From: Apteryx mantelli
Lineage: Eukaryota > Chordata > Aves > Apterygiformes > Apterygidae
NCBI RefSeq assembly: GCF_036417845.1
Contig: NC_090020.1
Span: 44,314,425 to 44,378,424 of the forward strand
Direction: 5' to 3'
DNA: 64,000 nt
The position numbers and the translations under genes were made by a program. The notes below the pieces were generated by a model that had not been told where the DNA came from, ran no database searches, and saw only the letters and a program-made list of their open reading frames with translations. Below, piece by piece: positions 1 through 12,500 of this stretch. The stretch's first letter is position 1, and each line of letters starts with the position of its first letter.

Positions 1-1440
1 GGTGCAATTTTATACAATTTGCTGATGAAGTTTATCACAAGGGAAGTTTGTTTATTTTACATAGGAAAGTATTGATGAAGATAAAGCAGACTACACTTGT
101 TTCTTGGAAAGGCAGTTCAGGTTATTACCAGACCCTTGTACAAAGGAAGCTATGCAGTTACATTTACCAAAACTCCACTGAAGTCCAGTAATACATATTA
201 ACAAATGCTTATGCTAGCAAAAATTTTATAGAGCACCCAAAAGAGTTGGTAGTTTCTCATTACGCACCAACTAAAGAAAAAACTTCTATAAGCACGTAGT
301 ACCCTGGCAAAGCTCATTAAAAGCAAGGGAAACGGTATATATTTGCAGTTTTCCTTTCATTAGTTAAAACACTCCCACTCAACTGAAAAATTCCACAATG
401 TCTGAAAGAGGAAAGTTAATTTTTTTCCTCCACAGGGAAAAAAAAAAAAAAACAAAACTGCCCACACAGCAGAATGCAATGCATTTTCAATTAAAAAATG
501 GCAACATGCTTATTAGCACGTTGACTTCAAGAGCAGTATGCATTTTTTTGTTCTCTTTAGGAGAATAAATTTTTTTTAGACAATACGGTACATTGTGTCA
601 AAGTACCATATTGACAGTAACAATTACTGCCATGAATAAACTAGTCAGTTCATGAATATCAACCAAATGTCTCATTTTCTGCCTATCTGCATCTCACTGG
701 ACTGAGCTGAGTATGTAGGAAGACAGAAAGTGCTCCAACTGGAAGTCTTCAAATGGTTTGCCTCCTGCAGATTTTTTCACAACTATCAAGGAGCAAGCTC
801 AGGAAATCTAGAGGTTTTTAAACCACCTTTTGCCACAGAATTTATAAGGCCACTCCTCTAAGTTTAGTTAAAATTGGTGAACTGCTTCAAAAACTGCTGT
901 GGAAGGAAGCATCATTCCTGCAGCAAAGCAGGAAGAAAGTAGCAAAAAACAATCAAAAAGTGAGGTCTGTGTTCTTACTTTGAGAGATAAGAAATAAAGG
1001 TGGTACACTGTAAACTAGAAAGGTCACAGTGAGTTTGCCGGCCCACAGAGAGCAGGAACTCTTCTCTACACAGCTTGCTTTTAAAAAGATTCTCAAGATA
1101 CTTTACAAGAGCAGAAGATATTAAATCTATTTTACACATGTCACACAACTGCACGTTACTCTCGGTTTCTGCCAGCATCCAGAATATGCTCAGATAGAAG
1201 CAATTTTGACAATTGTGTTTTGTTCTGTAATCTTATTTGATTGCTGTTGGCCTTCACCAGATATTCCCTACAGAGAGAACAAAGAGGTAGGTACTTTAAG
1301 AGCCTCAAGCTACAACCTTTACTCATGCATCAGCAGTATCAAATACAACAGGCCTATGCACACAGGCAAAGTTACAAGATCAGGCTGCAAATCTGAAAGC
1401 TGTGCACCATACAACATAAGGCAAAAAACAGTTTAACATA

Positions 1441-1464
1441 CACACACACACACACACACACACA
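1441..1464. repeat. (CA)12 microsatellite
   Basis: Twelve uninterrupted CA units in the flank downstream of YTHDC2. Confidence 0.97.
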
Positions 1465-4400
1465 GGGAGCAGCTTTAAAACTCCTTATGGGTTTGACATA
1501 AATAAAAACACAGCCTCCTTTCTGAGTTGCCCAATTCAATAATGTGCCATGTTTTTTAGTATTTTCAAGACTCCAACTTTGTATTCTGTAACATGATACA
1601 AGGTATTCCCTCAATTTGATTTCCTGAAAACTAATTTATCTTTAAACCAGGACATTTATTTTCATTTTAGGTACTGGCACCCTTTCAACAACAACTACAA
1701 AAAGAACTGTAACAATAAATAAAGCTTTCAGTTTGGAGAAGCACCTACTGCCTGTACTACACTGCCCACTAAAGCTGCAACAAGGAGAGCAGCAAGAGAG
1801 CACCAATGATGGCTGAAGACAATCGAGTAAAACCCACAGGAGAAAAAAATAATGCAGCTAAGTGACAGTAAAAGGATGTAGGGCAATAGGAAACAAACTA
1901 GTAATATTATTTAGATAGTAAAACCTAAGAGTGAATTCATCTAGAAAGTGACTGCTCTGGAAAAACCACTTCAGATCCACAAGGGGAAAAAAAAAAAAAG
2001 AGTAGCTGCACAAACCACACTTTAAAGATCAGGTACCTTAGGGGTAACTATGAACTGATCCAAACACAAGACACAGAAATTGGCCTACCAGGTCTGAGCC
2101 ATGATTTCATTTTGACAACAGCCAATATCAAGCTTTTAAAAAGGAAGCTACAAGGAATCTCATAGTAGAAATAAAACCTGCAAGCACTAGAGGAACTGTC
2201 TTGAAATGACTTTGTAGATTTTGTGATCAAGGAGCAGAAATGGTATCAGGTCAGCAATGTGGAAAAAAAATGCAAAAAAGAAAATATTCAAAGAAACAAT
2301 TGCAACAAATAACCAATTTCAGGCTACAAATTAACAAAGAACAGGTTTTTAGAGAAAGGAACCAAGTTCCATCTGTGGCAAAAGAGCTTGCCATTTTTAC
2401 CTTATTTTCAGAAGCACATTATTGAGGAGACAGCACGCCTCAGCATTTTCTTACATGAGACAGTAGTATAGCTCTGATCTACTGTCTTGAGCAATATCAC
2501 TAGAGTTAGCCAGAATCATCAGTGCTCAGATTAGCTTTGCTCATATACAAACACACTTTGCAAACATGTGGCTGTAATCCATAACCTCATTTCTTCCCTC
2601 CTCACTCTAATGTTTAGGCACAAATATGTAGCTTGCAAGAGGGCTGTATCTGAATCAGAGTAAATCCTGGCTGACAGCCTCCAAACTGGGATTCTTACTA
2701 TTGCACAGAAACCGTCTGGGTGATGGGCCATTTGTCATAATAGGACAGAGCTTCTGCAAGTCACCTGCTGTTCCTACCCTGGAACAGCCCTGGGGCTCTT
2801 CCAGGGACTGATGATACTTCTAGTTGCTACACACAGCAACCAAGATAATCTCTTTAGAGACCAGGAAGATACAAGATGCAGAGTGAAAACAAAGAATGTC
2901 AATACACAGTCTCAGAAAATTGCAGTTTGCTCAATGGCTCAAAATAGCACTTATTTTCCAAAACATTCAACAAAGTAACATGATCCCTAAGGAGAGGACT
3001 TCAAAAAGAACCATCAGAAAGGTCACTGCTGCAGTGAAATAACCATACATTTTGCATGGATTCAACAAATTAACGTGTGTCCATAGACAGAATACACTTA
3101 TTTCCACCGGATGAAACCTAGCAAAATTTAAATGGATGACAATGCAGAAAATTAAGGGAGATTATCTGAGAAAAGAAGAAGGTCACTTACCACCGAGTTT
3201 CAAGAGTGGAATCTTTTAATGTAGACATGCTTTTAGATTATATCAAAACAGCGTTTAAAAAGGAAATCCAAGAGAATCCCAGCTAGATTTATCCAAAAAT
3301 AATTTACGCTAATGTATTACAAGTTACCATTCAGAAATGCATATTTCTATGGTACTACCAGAAAACAGCTGCTTAATTTAGATGTAAAAGGGACTGACAG
3401 CACACAGGGTTAATATGTCTTTCTTCTGTATTTTTATTTAGAAATAAAAGTATGTCTGCAAGTGACTTTGCACAGCAAAACAAGAGTACCATGCATCACA
3501 TTGTTCAGTGTTTCTTAGTTCAAAATAACCTTAGTAATTTATTTCAAAAATAAAAAAGGAAAACATTTACATCTACTATACGATACTCCTTGCAGACTGT
3601 AGCATAGACAAGTTGTAGTATTGCTGTTTACAGAAAAAGCATTTACCTTCAGTTTTACAAACCATACGATATTGTTGCTGAATGTTGAAAGTCCACAGAA
3701 TGAGCAGCAGCAATTCTAACTACAAACTTACTGGTTGATTCTGTCTTGTAAAGGTGGTCTCAAAAGTCAGTTGGAAGCACTGATACACCATAGCACTGAG
3801 CTTACAATTGTATAAATCAGAGGTAAATATTTTTTTTTTAAATCATCATTTAAAAGCTAGCATAAGCATCTCCTTACAGAGGACCTTTCTATGCCTCACC
3901 TAACGTCAAGACAGTTCCTTTGGATTTGTGCTCAAGACATTACTCATCTCTGATTTGGTCTTCCCTGAGTTCAGTTTTTACTCAGGCACTGACAGCAACA
4001 ATCCTGAATGTTTATCCATGAAGATATGTGCAGCTTCATGGGAAGAAAGAGAGAAGGCAGAAAATACAAACAGTAAAGTAAGGTAAGTACAATGGAACAA
4101 CAAATTGTCAGCTTATTGGAACCAGAAAATAACATGCAAGCATCCTCACCGTGAGCACTGATTTATCCTGTTCTGTCAGTATTAAAATTAGTAAAACAAG
4201 CAAAAACATGTGAACCTTGTTTTAAAATAATTGCTTATCTGGTAAACTGAAACCAACTGGAGGAGGTCTGATCACCATGAAAACATTCACAAAGAAAGAA
4301 AAGGAAAGTTTTAAGTGTACAGTTTTAAGTCTCAGTACATAATTAGCTCCTGCCTTCCCTCCTAGAGCTTTAAACTGAGTACAATATTACTTTTGTGTAC

Positions 4401-5544
4401 AATACTGGATTTTAAGTGCTAACTCATTGCAGTCTGAGCATTGAATTTAGTGAAAACATTTTAAAAAGCTCATTTTGCAAAGCAACAATTTAAAACCAAA
4501 ACTAAAACTGAAAACAACTTTATTAGAGGCTTTTGTATTTCAAAACGCTAAACAGTCAAATACAAAAATATGAATTCTAAAGTCATTGCCGGGAAAATTT
4601 AACAGGATAAAACATAAGCAATGATGCAGAATGGGACCCAATTGTTTATGACCTCAAATCATGTATTTGTCAAACTGAAACTTGAATTAATAAAAAAGAA
4701 CACATAAAGTAAAAATCAGTAGATATCCTGAAAGTTTTAGTTGATGTAGATAATCAACATAAAGTTTTCCTGAAAAAAAAAAAGCATAAGGATACTTACA
4801 GTCTACTACTTCTTCCCTTACTGTTAAAGGCCACTCAAGACTTTTTGTCTCCATGTGTGTTTGAATGTAGGACTGCTGTCCCTTCCAGAATTTAAATCTC
4901 TCTCTCTCTTTCTCTCTTAAACAGTAATTATTAAATACTGAAAGGAGAGCACACCTAATCATGCTTTGATCATACTTCAAGTTCAGAGAAACATCTATAA
5001 ATTCTTCTTCCTCCATCTGCCCAAAGTTCTAAGGAAACTTCCTGCATACATCCTTGAAAGCCATACAACACAGCAGCGAGCCCACCGCATACCAGAGAAC
5101 GTATACGAGGTAGGGAAAAAACAAACAGAAGTGTAGCATCACTTGCTGGAAACCAAGGTTTTTAGGAGGACTCAGTTACTCTTACAAAGACAAAGCCTAT
5201 TCTCTGTGTATGGAAGTCACTACACAGTAAACAAGAAAGAATACACAGCGTATCCTGAACTCCGTGTGAATATTCCTAGCAAACATTAAGAGCATAAGCC
5301 TGCTCACAAGCAGGAAAGCTCTCAGTTTATACTAAGAGTGACCACAAAAGTAAGTGCAGAAAGTGAGCAGAGTGAATTTATATCATCCTTACACTGCAGT
5401 AATTTAAACTCTAATGACAAGCCCAAGAAAATAATAATTAAAAAAAAGAAATAGTAGTATAGAAGAAGAAAAAAAATTGAAAGAGATATAGAAAGACTAC
5501 ATTATCCAGACTACATTAAAAGATGAAAAAAGTTCTACAGGTAA

Positions 5545-5570
5545 TTTTTTTTTTTTTTGGGGGGGGGGGG
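5545..5570. repeat. T14G12 homopolymer junction
   Basis: Fourteen T run straight into twelve G (C12A14 on the YTHDC2 strand), about 320 bp beyond the candidate poly(A) signal. Confidence 0.9.
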
Positions 5571-5869
5571 AATCAAACTCTTCTTCTAACAATGTCCATG
5601 TTATTGATTTACTAGGATATCCCTTCACATAAGTCTTTTGAAAGGTTATTTCAGCTTACCAAAGTGAGACTACATTTTAAAGGAGATAAATAACAAACTG
5701 GAAACATGTGTTGGACCAACTTTCTCTCAAAGAAGTCTCACACTCCTTTTATGTACTGAATGGAGCTTTGATATTCTCCTTCTACCTAGCTGTCTGTCTG
5801 AATATATCTTGCTCTCTCACACTGAGCATATGAAAATTCAAAAAGTACTTCATGGAATCTTCAAATATA

Positions 5870-6516
5870 TTTGGAAACATCTATTCTCATTTATTCATTT
5901 TAAGCAAAGTGCAAGACTAATTAATATTACACTGGTTTCTCTCATACTTTTTACTGTGTTGAGACTGTTTAAATGTAAACTGTGTATTTAAACTGTCTGC
6001 TGTGCGACTCTAAGTCCGTAATGAACTTATTGTGCTCCATTTTTTTTAAACTTCATTTGAACTTAACCCTGTTTTTAAAAGTCAACTGCACACTGCATAT
6101 ATCCTACTCTAAAAAAAATTGTCATTCAGTCAAAAACAGGCTGGTGAAAACTTATGACATTTGTTATCACAAGGAAATACTGAAACTAACAGAATTCCCC
6201 CTATTTTTCCAGTGCTAGTTGTAGAGCATCACCAGCAACTTCAAGAGCTTGTTGCACCAGCTTCTTCCTCATCTTTATATCGTAGGCATGCTGCTGGTTC
6301 TACTGGTTATAAAAGATGTTTTGACAACCATAGCTGAAAAATTAAGAGGAAGAAAAAATTTAAAATTAAGTAGACCTGTTCCTCACCAAACTGCAAAGGA
6401 AAAAACAAATACTGTAACAATACAATGTACATAGATAACTTTTCCTCTATCACTATCTATCAAAATAAACTGAATAATGCATGAAGTATCTACCTCTGGC
6501 ACATTACTTTATATGG
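5870..6516 (-). other. YTHDC2: YTHDC2 3'UTR (proximal part, end uncertain)
   Basis: The 3'UTR starts just after the TGA. The first AATAAA hexamer on the minus strand is at 5,890-5,895, followed by U-rich sequence, giving a 3'UTR of about 640 nt. More AATAAA copies at 4,519-4,524, 3,538-3,543 and near 3,433 could serve longer transcripts. The end is inferred, not observed. Confidence 0.45.
5890..5895 (-). terminator. Candidate YTHDC2 poly(A) signal AATAAA
   Basis: First canonical hexamer downstream of the stop codon on the coding strand. U-rich tracts lie 25-50 nt beyond. Hexamers are common by chance in DNA this AT-rich. Confidence 0.35.
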
Positions 6517-6597
6517 TCAATCAGTTGAATTTTTCTCTCCTAAAGGAATACGATCCCAAAGCTGTAGCAACTGCTCTCCAACTTGTGGTTCCAGCTC
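6517..6597 (-). CDS. YTHDC2: YTHDC2 exon 29, C-terminus and stop (residues 1406-1431)
   Basis: [20 protein letters not shown] then EKNSTD and TGA. Acceptor CATTTCTAG|GAG. It closes the frame left by exon 28 and matches the family C-terminus. It is too short to stand out as an open frame; it was found by homology and phase. Confidence 0.96.
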   Translation of the reverse strand, partial: ELEPQVGEQLLQLWDRIPLGEKNSTD

Positions 6598-9500
6598 CTA
6601 GAAATGAGCAGGAAATTAGGAAAGTTATTTGCACTGCTAATGCAAAACATACAGAAACCAATTAAAAAAACCCAGGTAGATAAAGTTAACAGTGCTTGCT
6701 TTTAGTCTTTTGAAAGAATTAATCCCCTTTACTATTCATATATATATCAGAACTGGCTTACAATTTGTTTGGGCTCTCTTTCTTTCAGAGTAAGTTGTCA
6801 GTTCTGGAGAGAAAAAAAAAAAATCGAAGTGGACAAGACCATATGTGCCATGTATCTTGTACCTTCCATAGGCCACTTGCTTATGAACTAAGGATCATGA
6901 CTCTCCACATCTTTTAAGCTTAATTCAGTTGAGTGTGGTGGAGAACCTGGAAAGGTGGTCACAGGTAACACAGCAGCTCTTAATGGAAGCATGGACAACA
7001 TTAATATAAACCAGTTGCATAATGATCCTTAAGACTTTGTCTCTGAAGAAAAACTTATAGCAGAAGTACTGTTACACTCCATCACCATCACATGCTACTG
7101 GTATATTCCTTTCCTCAGCCATAAAACGACAGAAGTTTGGGGGAAGTGTAGAGAGAAGATGATACAAGAAATTTAGAACAAGTGTCTAACATTGAGGAGA
7201 TATTTGTACCTTTTTTGAGGAAGTGGGGAGGTCACAGAAACTGCCATAGAGAGCTCCTGTGTTAATTCTCTTCCAGCTACTTGTAGCTACTTCTGGCTTT
7301 AGAGAATCTGTCCTAAACTCTACTCTACCTCAAATCTCAGGATTCTCTATAGATTTCAGAGGAAACTCAAAGGTGCAATTTTGAGCACTTATTTGGGTGT
7401 GACAGAATATCTTAGCAGCAAACAAAACTGAAGAGCTCCAGAAACAAGATTACAAATTCTGGAAAACTTTAGTTTTTGTGGACATATATTAAGCAAAAGG
7501 CTGCTTTGATTTTATGAGACTGTATGACCCTGACAAAAAACAAGCAATATTTCAGAAAAGCTGTTCATAACTTAAAGCAAAAAAGCCAGCACAGTTTCAA
7601 TGCCTATCACACTACTTCCAAAAAAGAGAGTGGATGAATATACAAAGGCTTTGTATACTGACAGTAATTCAATCTCTGAAATGCCTCAGTTACTACAGGC
7701 AAATTTCCATATGTTCACTGTAACTAGTAAACCTGGAAGCTAAAGGAACAAAATCCTTTTACAAGAACTTTTAATTAAAACTACACAATTTTGTTAAAAG
7801 CATAGATATAATTTCTATATCTCTATCTATCTAGAAAGAGCAGTCAATTTCCATGGTTGGTGGGCAGCTTTAACTGCCTTCTAAATTTAATTCTGTATTA
7901 TTCTCTTACAGTTTATCAAAGTCATACTTAACGATTTTTTCCCAATGAATTAACATGCTTGATTATAACATTTTAAAAGTTGCCTATAAATCTGTTTACA
8001 AATGGAAAAAACTAAAATTGGTATTTCTAATCCCCCCTCCCCCCCCCAAAAAAAAGAAGAGAGAGTATGAACGAAGTCTTCCACATCTTTTTAAACAACT
8101 GGGGCAGAATACACAAAGGGTGAAGAATCAATAGAGCTTCTATAGTTTGACCTATTGTTCCAAAGGTCTGGTTGCATCAAAACTCTAAGTAAGGCTCCTT
8201 CTGTCAAATATACATTTTCTTGTTCTACAGTAAATCCTCCGTTTCCTCAACAGTAACGCACAAGCGGCACACGGTGTGTGTGTCAATGAGCTGTGACTCA
8301 GATTAACAGATACATGAGGAGAGCTGACAGAAATGTCAAGTCTAAAGAAGCTAAAATAACACACAGTTCTGAGTAAAGGAGACTTTACAAGGGAATAACA
8401 TTACCTGGCCATCTCTGCTTATTTGTACTTTCTTATTGTCATTCCAAGGGTTGAGCAAATGGTGCGCACAATGAAAAGGAAGACTTTCTTTTCGGATCCA
8501 CTCCACCTTAAACACACCTCCTAAACCTGTAGATCCCCAGTCTTGACTTTTCTCACGTCCTATCTCTGAAGACATTCTAGCAAAACCCTGGAGTAAAAAA
8601 TTGAAGTATGAAAGGAAGAAACACAGTTAGAGGACATCTGGTCCTGGTTTAATTTGGAATTAAATAAATGATTGGACTTCATACTAAACTTTCAAATTAG
8701 TTTCAAAGTGATTCACACACTTTTTCCCATGAGACAAGATACTTAAATAATTTTCTAGATGTAAACACTTCAAGAAGTGTCAGTCTTTTTTCCACTTGAA
8801 ATATGCATTCGAGGGTTTGACCACTGAGAACATCTCTCAGTTAAACTCTGACAATTACCATTAAATTTTTTTTTAAACTTTGCAACAGAATCTTTCAAAA
8901 AAAAGTATAGTAAAAACATTTGAAGTGTAAAGAATCAAGATGAATGCCTTATTATGTCATACTCCATTATCTATTCCTTCTTAGCTGTAGGCTTTTTTTT
9001 TTAAGAGATCCATTCCCTTCTTCCCCTCTCCCCTCTAGTTTAACAACCTTTTACATAGTATTAAGAGAGTGTAGCTGTTCTTTCTGAAGAAAAGACAAGT
9101 TAAAGTTGCTGTTGTTTTCTTCTTCAAAGTGGGAAGAAATTCCAAGACAAATGTCCAGGAAGGGAGGGAGAGGGGGGAAACCACAAATTCAGGACTGCTT
9201 CTGACTCTTATTTAAGCAGGACACCCCTCCTGCAGGGGGAAGGGGGGGTGTCCAGCAAGTATTTCGGCAAATCTGTAAGACGCTGTTTCTGTTGGACTCC
9301 CTGGTTGCCAATCCGCACTACTGCTGTAAGATACGCAACCCTGGATAACTCAAGCCAGATTTAAAATGTAAATCAACAAAAAGGAAAAGAGGAAGAAAAA
9401 CAAAAAGACGCACGATGGAAGAGCATGTTAACAGGAATGTAAGGCTCACATTCTCATGAATGGCCAGTGTACTGCCAAAACTGGAGGGCAAGGCAACATC

Positions 9501-12500
9501 AACCACCTACACTCCTGACTTCAGCAAACTAAAACCTTTCGCTCCCCTTCTTTTTCCTCTAAGTGCGCAACTAAAAGAGCCCATTTACCGTTTTCTTATT
9601 ACAGAGCAGAAAACCACAACTGACAGGATGAAAATAACTTCCCAATATTCCATCTGTGTTTACCAAATCATCATATATATCTCCCACCATAATCTTGCAG
9701 TGGTATCACCAAGACTTCTGTATTTGAACTAGTTCATTATGTTTTAAGTTTAGCTGACTTTTATGAATAAGTTTATATAACAAGATGAGTTCAACTTTGT
9801 TTACTAGGAACAACCGAGTTTAGCCTTCTCTACGACACAGCTAACATGCAACTTCACACAACCAGCTAAAGCCTTTAATTTGAAATTGCCTGTTTTTTGT
9901 CAATGACTATCTTGCTAACTAGAATGTATTAAGTAAAATATTGTAGTAGGGTTTTTTTTTGTTTGTTTGTTTTCTTAAAACAGGTCACACTGATCACACT
10001 TTCTGGCCTAAACATCTGTGAAGTCATGACATCTCTGCAAAAAAGCATGGCCATGACTTTCCAGCCACCTGGCTTTTAGAAATTTCCTGTTCAGGAAAAG
10101 CAGATTTTACTGACGTTTATTACAAAGACATCTGGGAGTCTTCTGACTTTAGAAAGCTGCCATTTGATAGCTGCTTATTACTTTATAATATTAATTTTTG
10201 AATGCAAAAACAGAAGCAGCAATCCTCTGCTTTGCTTAAAAAAAATTTTTTTTTTGAGAAGATTAACTTAGGATATAAAACATTACTGAAGAAGCCTGGA
10301 GGCAGTTCAGTCTTAGCTTTGAGTGACAAACTGAGTTAGCTAAAAAGGTGTATTTCGGAGCAGAATGAAAGACATTTGCACCTTAGCAACCACATACACT
10401 TGCTTTCCTGCACTATTTTTTTAGATGGTCAGAAGTCATAACCAAAAACCTCCACACTATGCATAGTCATCTGTTGCACTCTCTTAAACCATTAGCCGAA
10501 GCTAACATTTAACGTTAAGGACTCACCTGAAAGTGTCCAGATCCTTGGACAGAAAATATTAAGTAAACCATGCTGCTCTCCCAAAAGGCTCTATTTAGTT
10601 TTCGCTCATTACTTGGCGTAGTAGACCATATACCTTTCTGCTGAGAAATATCAAGGTTTCGCAGGTTGCTACTTTTCATTATGAAGTACCGAACTGGCAT
10701 ATTTGGTCTTGGTGAAGGAGATTTGGAACCCTGGAAAAAATTAAATTAAAATACAGTACAATAAAATAAAGCAGATTTTAGTTCTAAAGTTTAGTTTTAA
10801 AGCATTCTAGTGCATGAAGATAAAAAAACCCTGAGTACACTCCTGCCTTCCTCTCCCAGGTTCTAACAGAAATACAGAAAATCTCAGCTGGTACTGTCTG
10901 CCTTGGTTTTTAAATGTATTTCAAATCTATTTTACATTTCTGAAACACCTTCCAAAATGATCAGTCATTTTGAAAAGAGGATCAGCAAAAAAGTACAGCA
11001 GAGTAGCAGTCTAGCAATTAAATATAATTCTTTCAAGTTTTACACACCTTCAGGTGAGACAAACTTAACTGCTCTAGACTGTAGCCTAAGATACACTGTT
11101 CACATTTCCCACCTTCAGAAAACACGCAAGTTCTCCCCCTTTTACATCACATAAACTTAAAATTTGAAAGATTTAAGAGGAATTATTAAAGCCTCCAAAG
11201 AGTCAGTGCCTAGAGGAACAAGAGGTTTTCTTCTCAGTGTTCTGTGGTTTACTTTTCAAATATGCAGGGAGAATTAAGCCAGCAACTTCAAAAAATGTGT
11301 GCTCTGTTAAAATAACTATCCTAAAAAAGCAAGCAGTCATAATAAGACAGATAACACAAATTTAAAGAGAATTAGCATCTTAATGTATACTATTAAAGAA
11401 ACAGGGAAGCAGAATCCAGAGCAAAAAGGAGAATTCAGAGAAATGTGAGTTCTGCATATTAATTTAGCAAGAAAATGAATACACTTTCACTGGTGATTAC
11501 ACAGTTAAAAAGAAAAAACACAAAAAACACCACTACACAACAGATTGTTCTGTTCTAGATAGCTTTAACTCAGCACTCTGCAAAGAATAATATTTTACTG
11601 CATTCGACCAGCATAACAAGGGTATTTAGTCTGGATTTTAAGTTCCAAAAAGAAACAGGATTATGCAGGTTAAAAAAAATGAAAATCTATTTTAGGCTCC
11701 TAATTTATCAATGTAATATAAGACAGCTGCTGAAAGATATCATCTAATTTATTTCTGAAATACAATTAATATTGAAAAGTGGGGTAATTTATTTATGAAA
11801 ACTCTACCTTTCCAGATAAAGGAGGAGAAGGACTGGCACATGGGCTAGGATAACTACTGCTGTCTGTAGACTTCACTGATGATTGATCTGACCTCTCATC
11901 TGAAGTTCGCTTGGAGTGCAAAATGCTTCTTTCTTTGTACTTCTGTGCCTGGTGAAACGCCGGAGGTGTAGATTTCATTAGAACCCTAAGAGGCAAGGGT
12001 GGATTTAGGAGAGTTTAACACGCTAAGAGTTTAATAAGCAGTCACAGTAGAACTGAGAGCTAAATCTCAGCCTGTTGCATGACTATACATATTACAATAA
12101 TTACAAACCATATTAAGTACTTTAATTAAAAAAATTACTTATTATTCATTGTTTTTGAATGCTGGGGTTATAGCTCTTCCGCTACTTCTTTCCGGAGATC
12201 AGATTTCATGGAAAACATATTTCTGACTGACTGTCCCCTCAAACAGCAGGCTTATATATGAAATATTTAGCAATGAAATCACTACTATAACACAACATAG
12301 GACAGCAGCATTTCTTCCAACAGTATTGTCATCCTTCTGTTATGAAACACATGCAATTCCTATTCTTTTTTATTACTAGCAGAAATTCAAGTGCTGCTTT
12401 TACATCTACCAAAATTACCACTTATTATCTCTAGAAGGTTTCAAACAGCTTACTTTTCAGCATTAGAAGAGTCATCAGAGAATTCTGTTTCTGCTGAGCT

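Larger units (their letters stand above)
1..5869. other. Downstream flank of YTHDC2, no gene recognised
   Basis: AT-rich sequence with homopolymer runs, a (CA)12 microsatellite at 1,441-1,464 and a T14G12 run at 5,545-5,570. It may include distal 3'UTR. The longest open frame (4,687-5,016, minus) resembles no family I recognise. Confidence 0.6.

Noticed and set aside
1..5869. KCNN2, the next gene in human order after YTHDC2
   Set aside because: No potassium-channel coding sequence recognised; it lies far away in human and is presumably outside the window.
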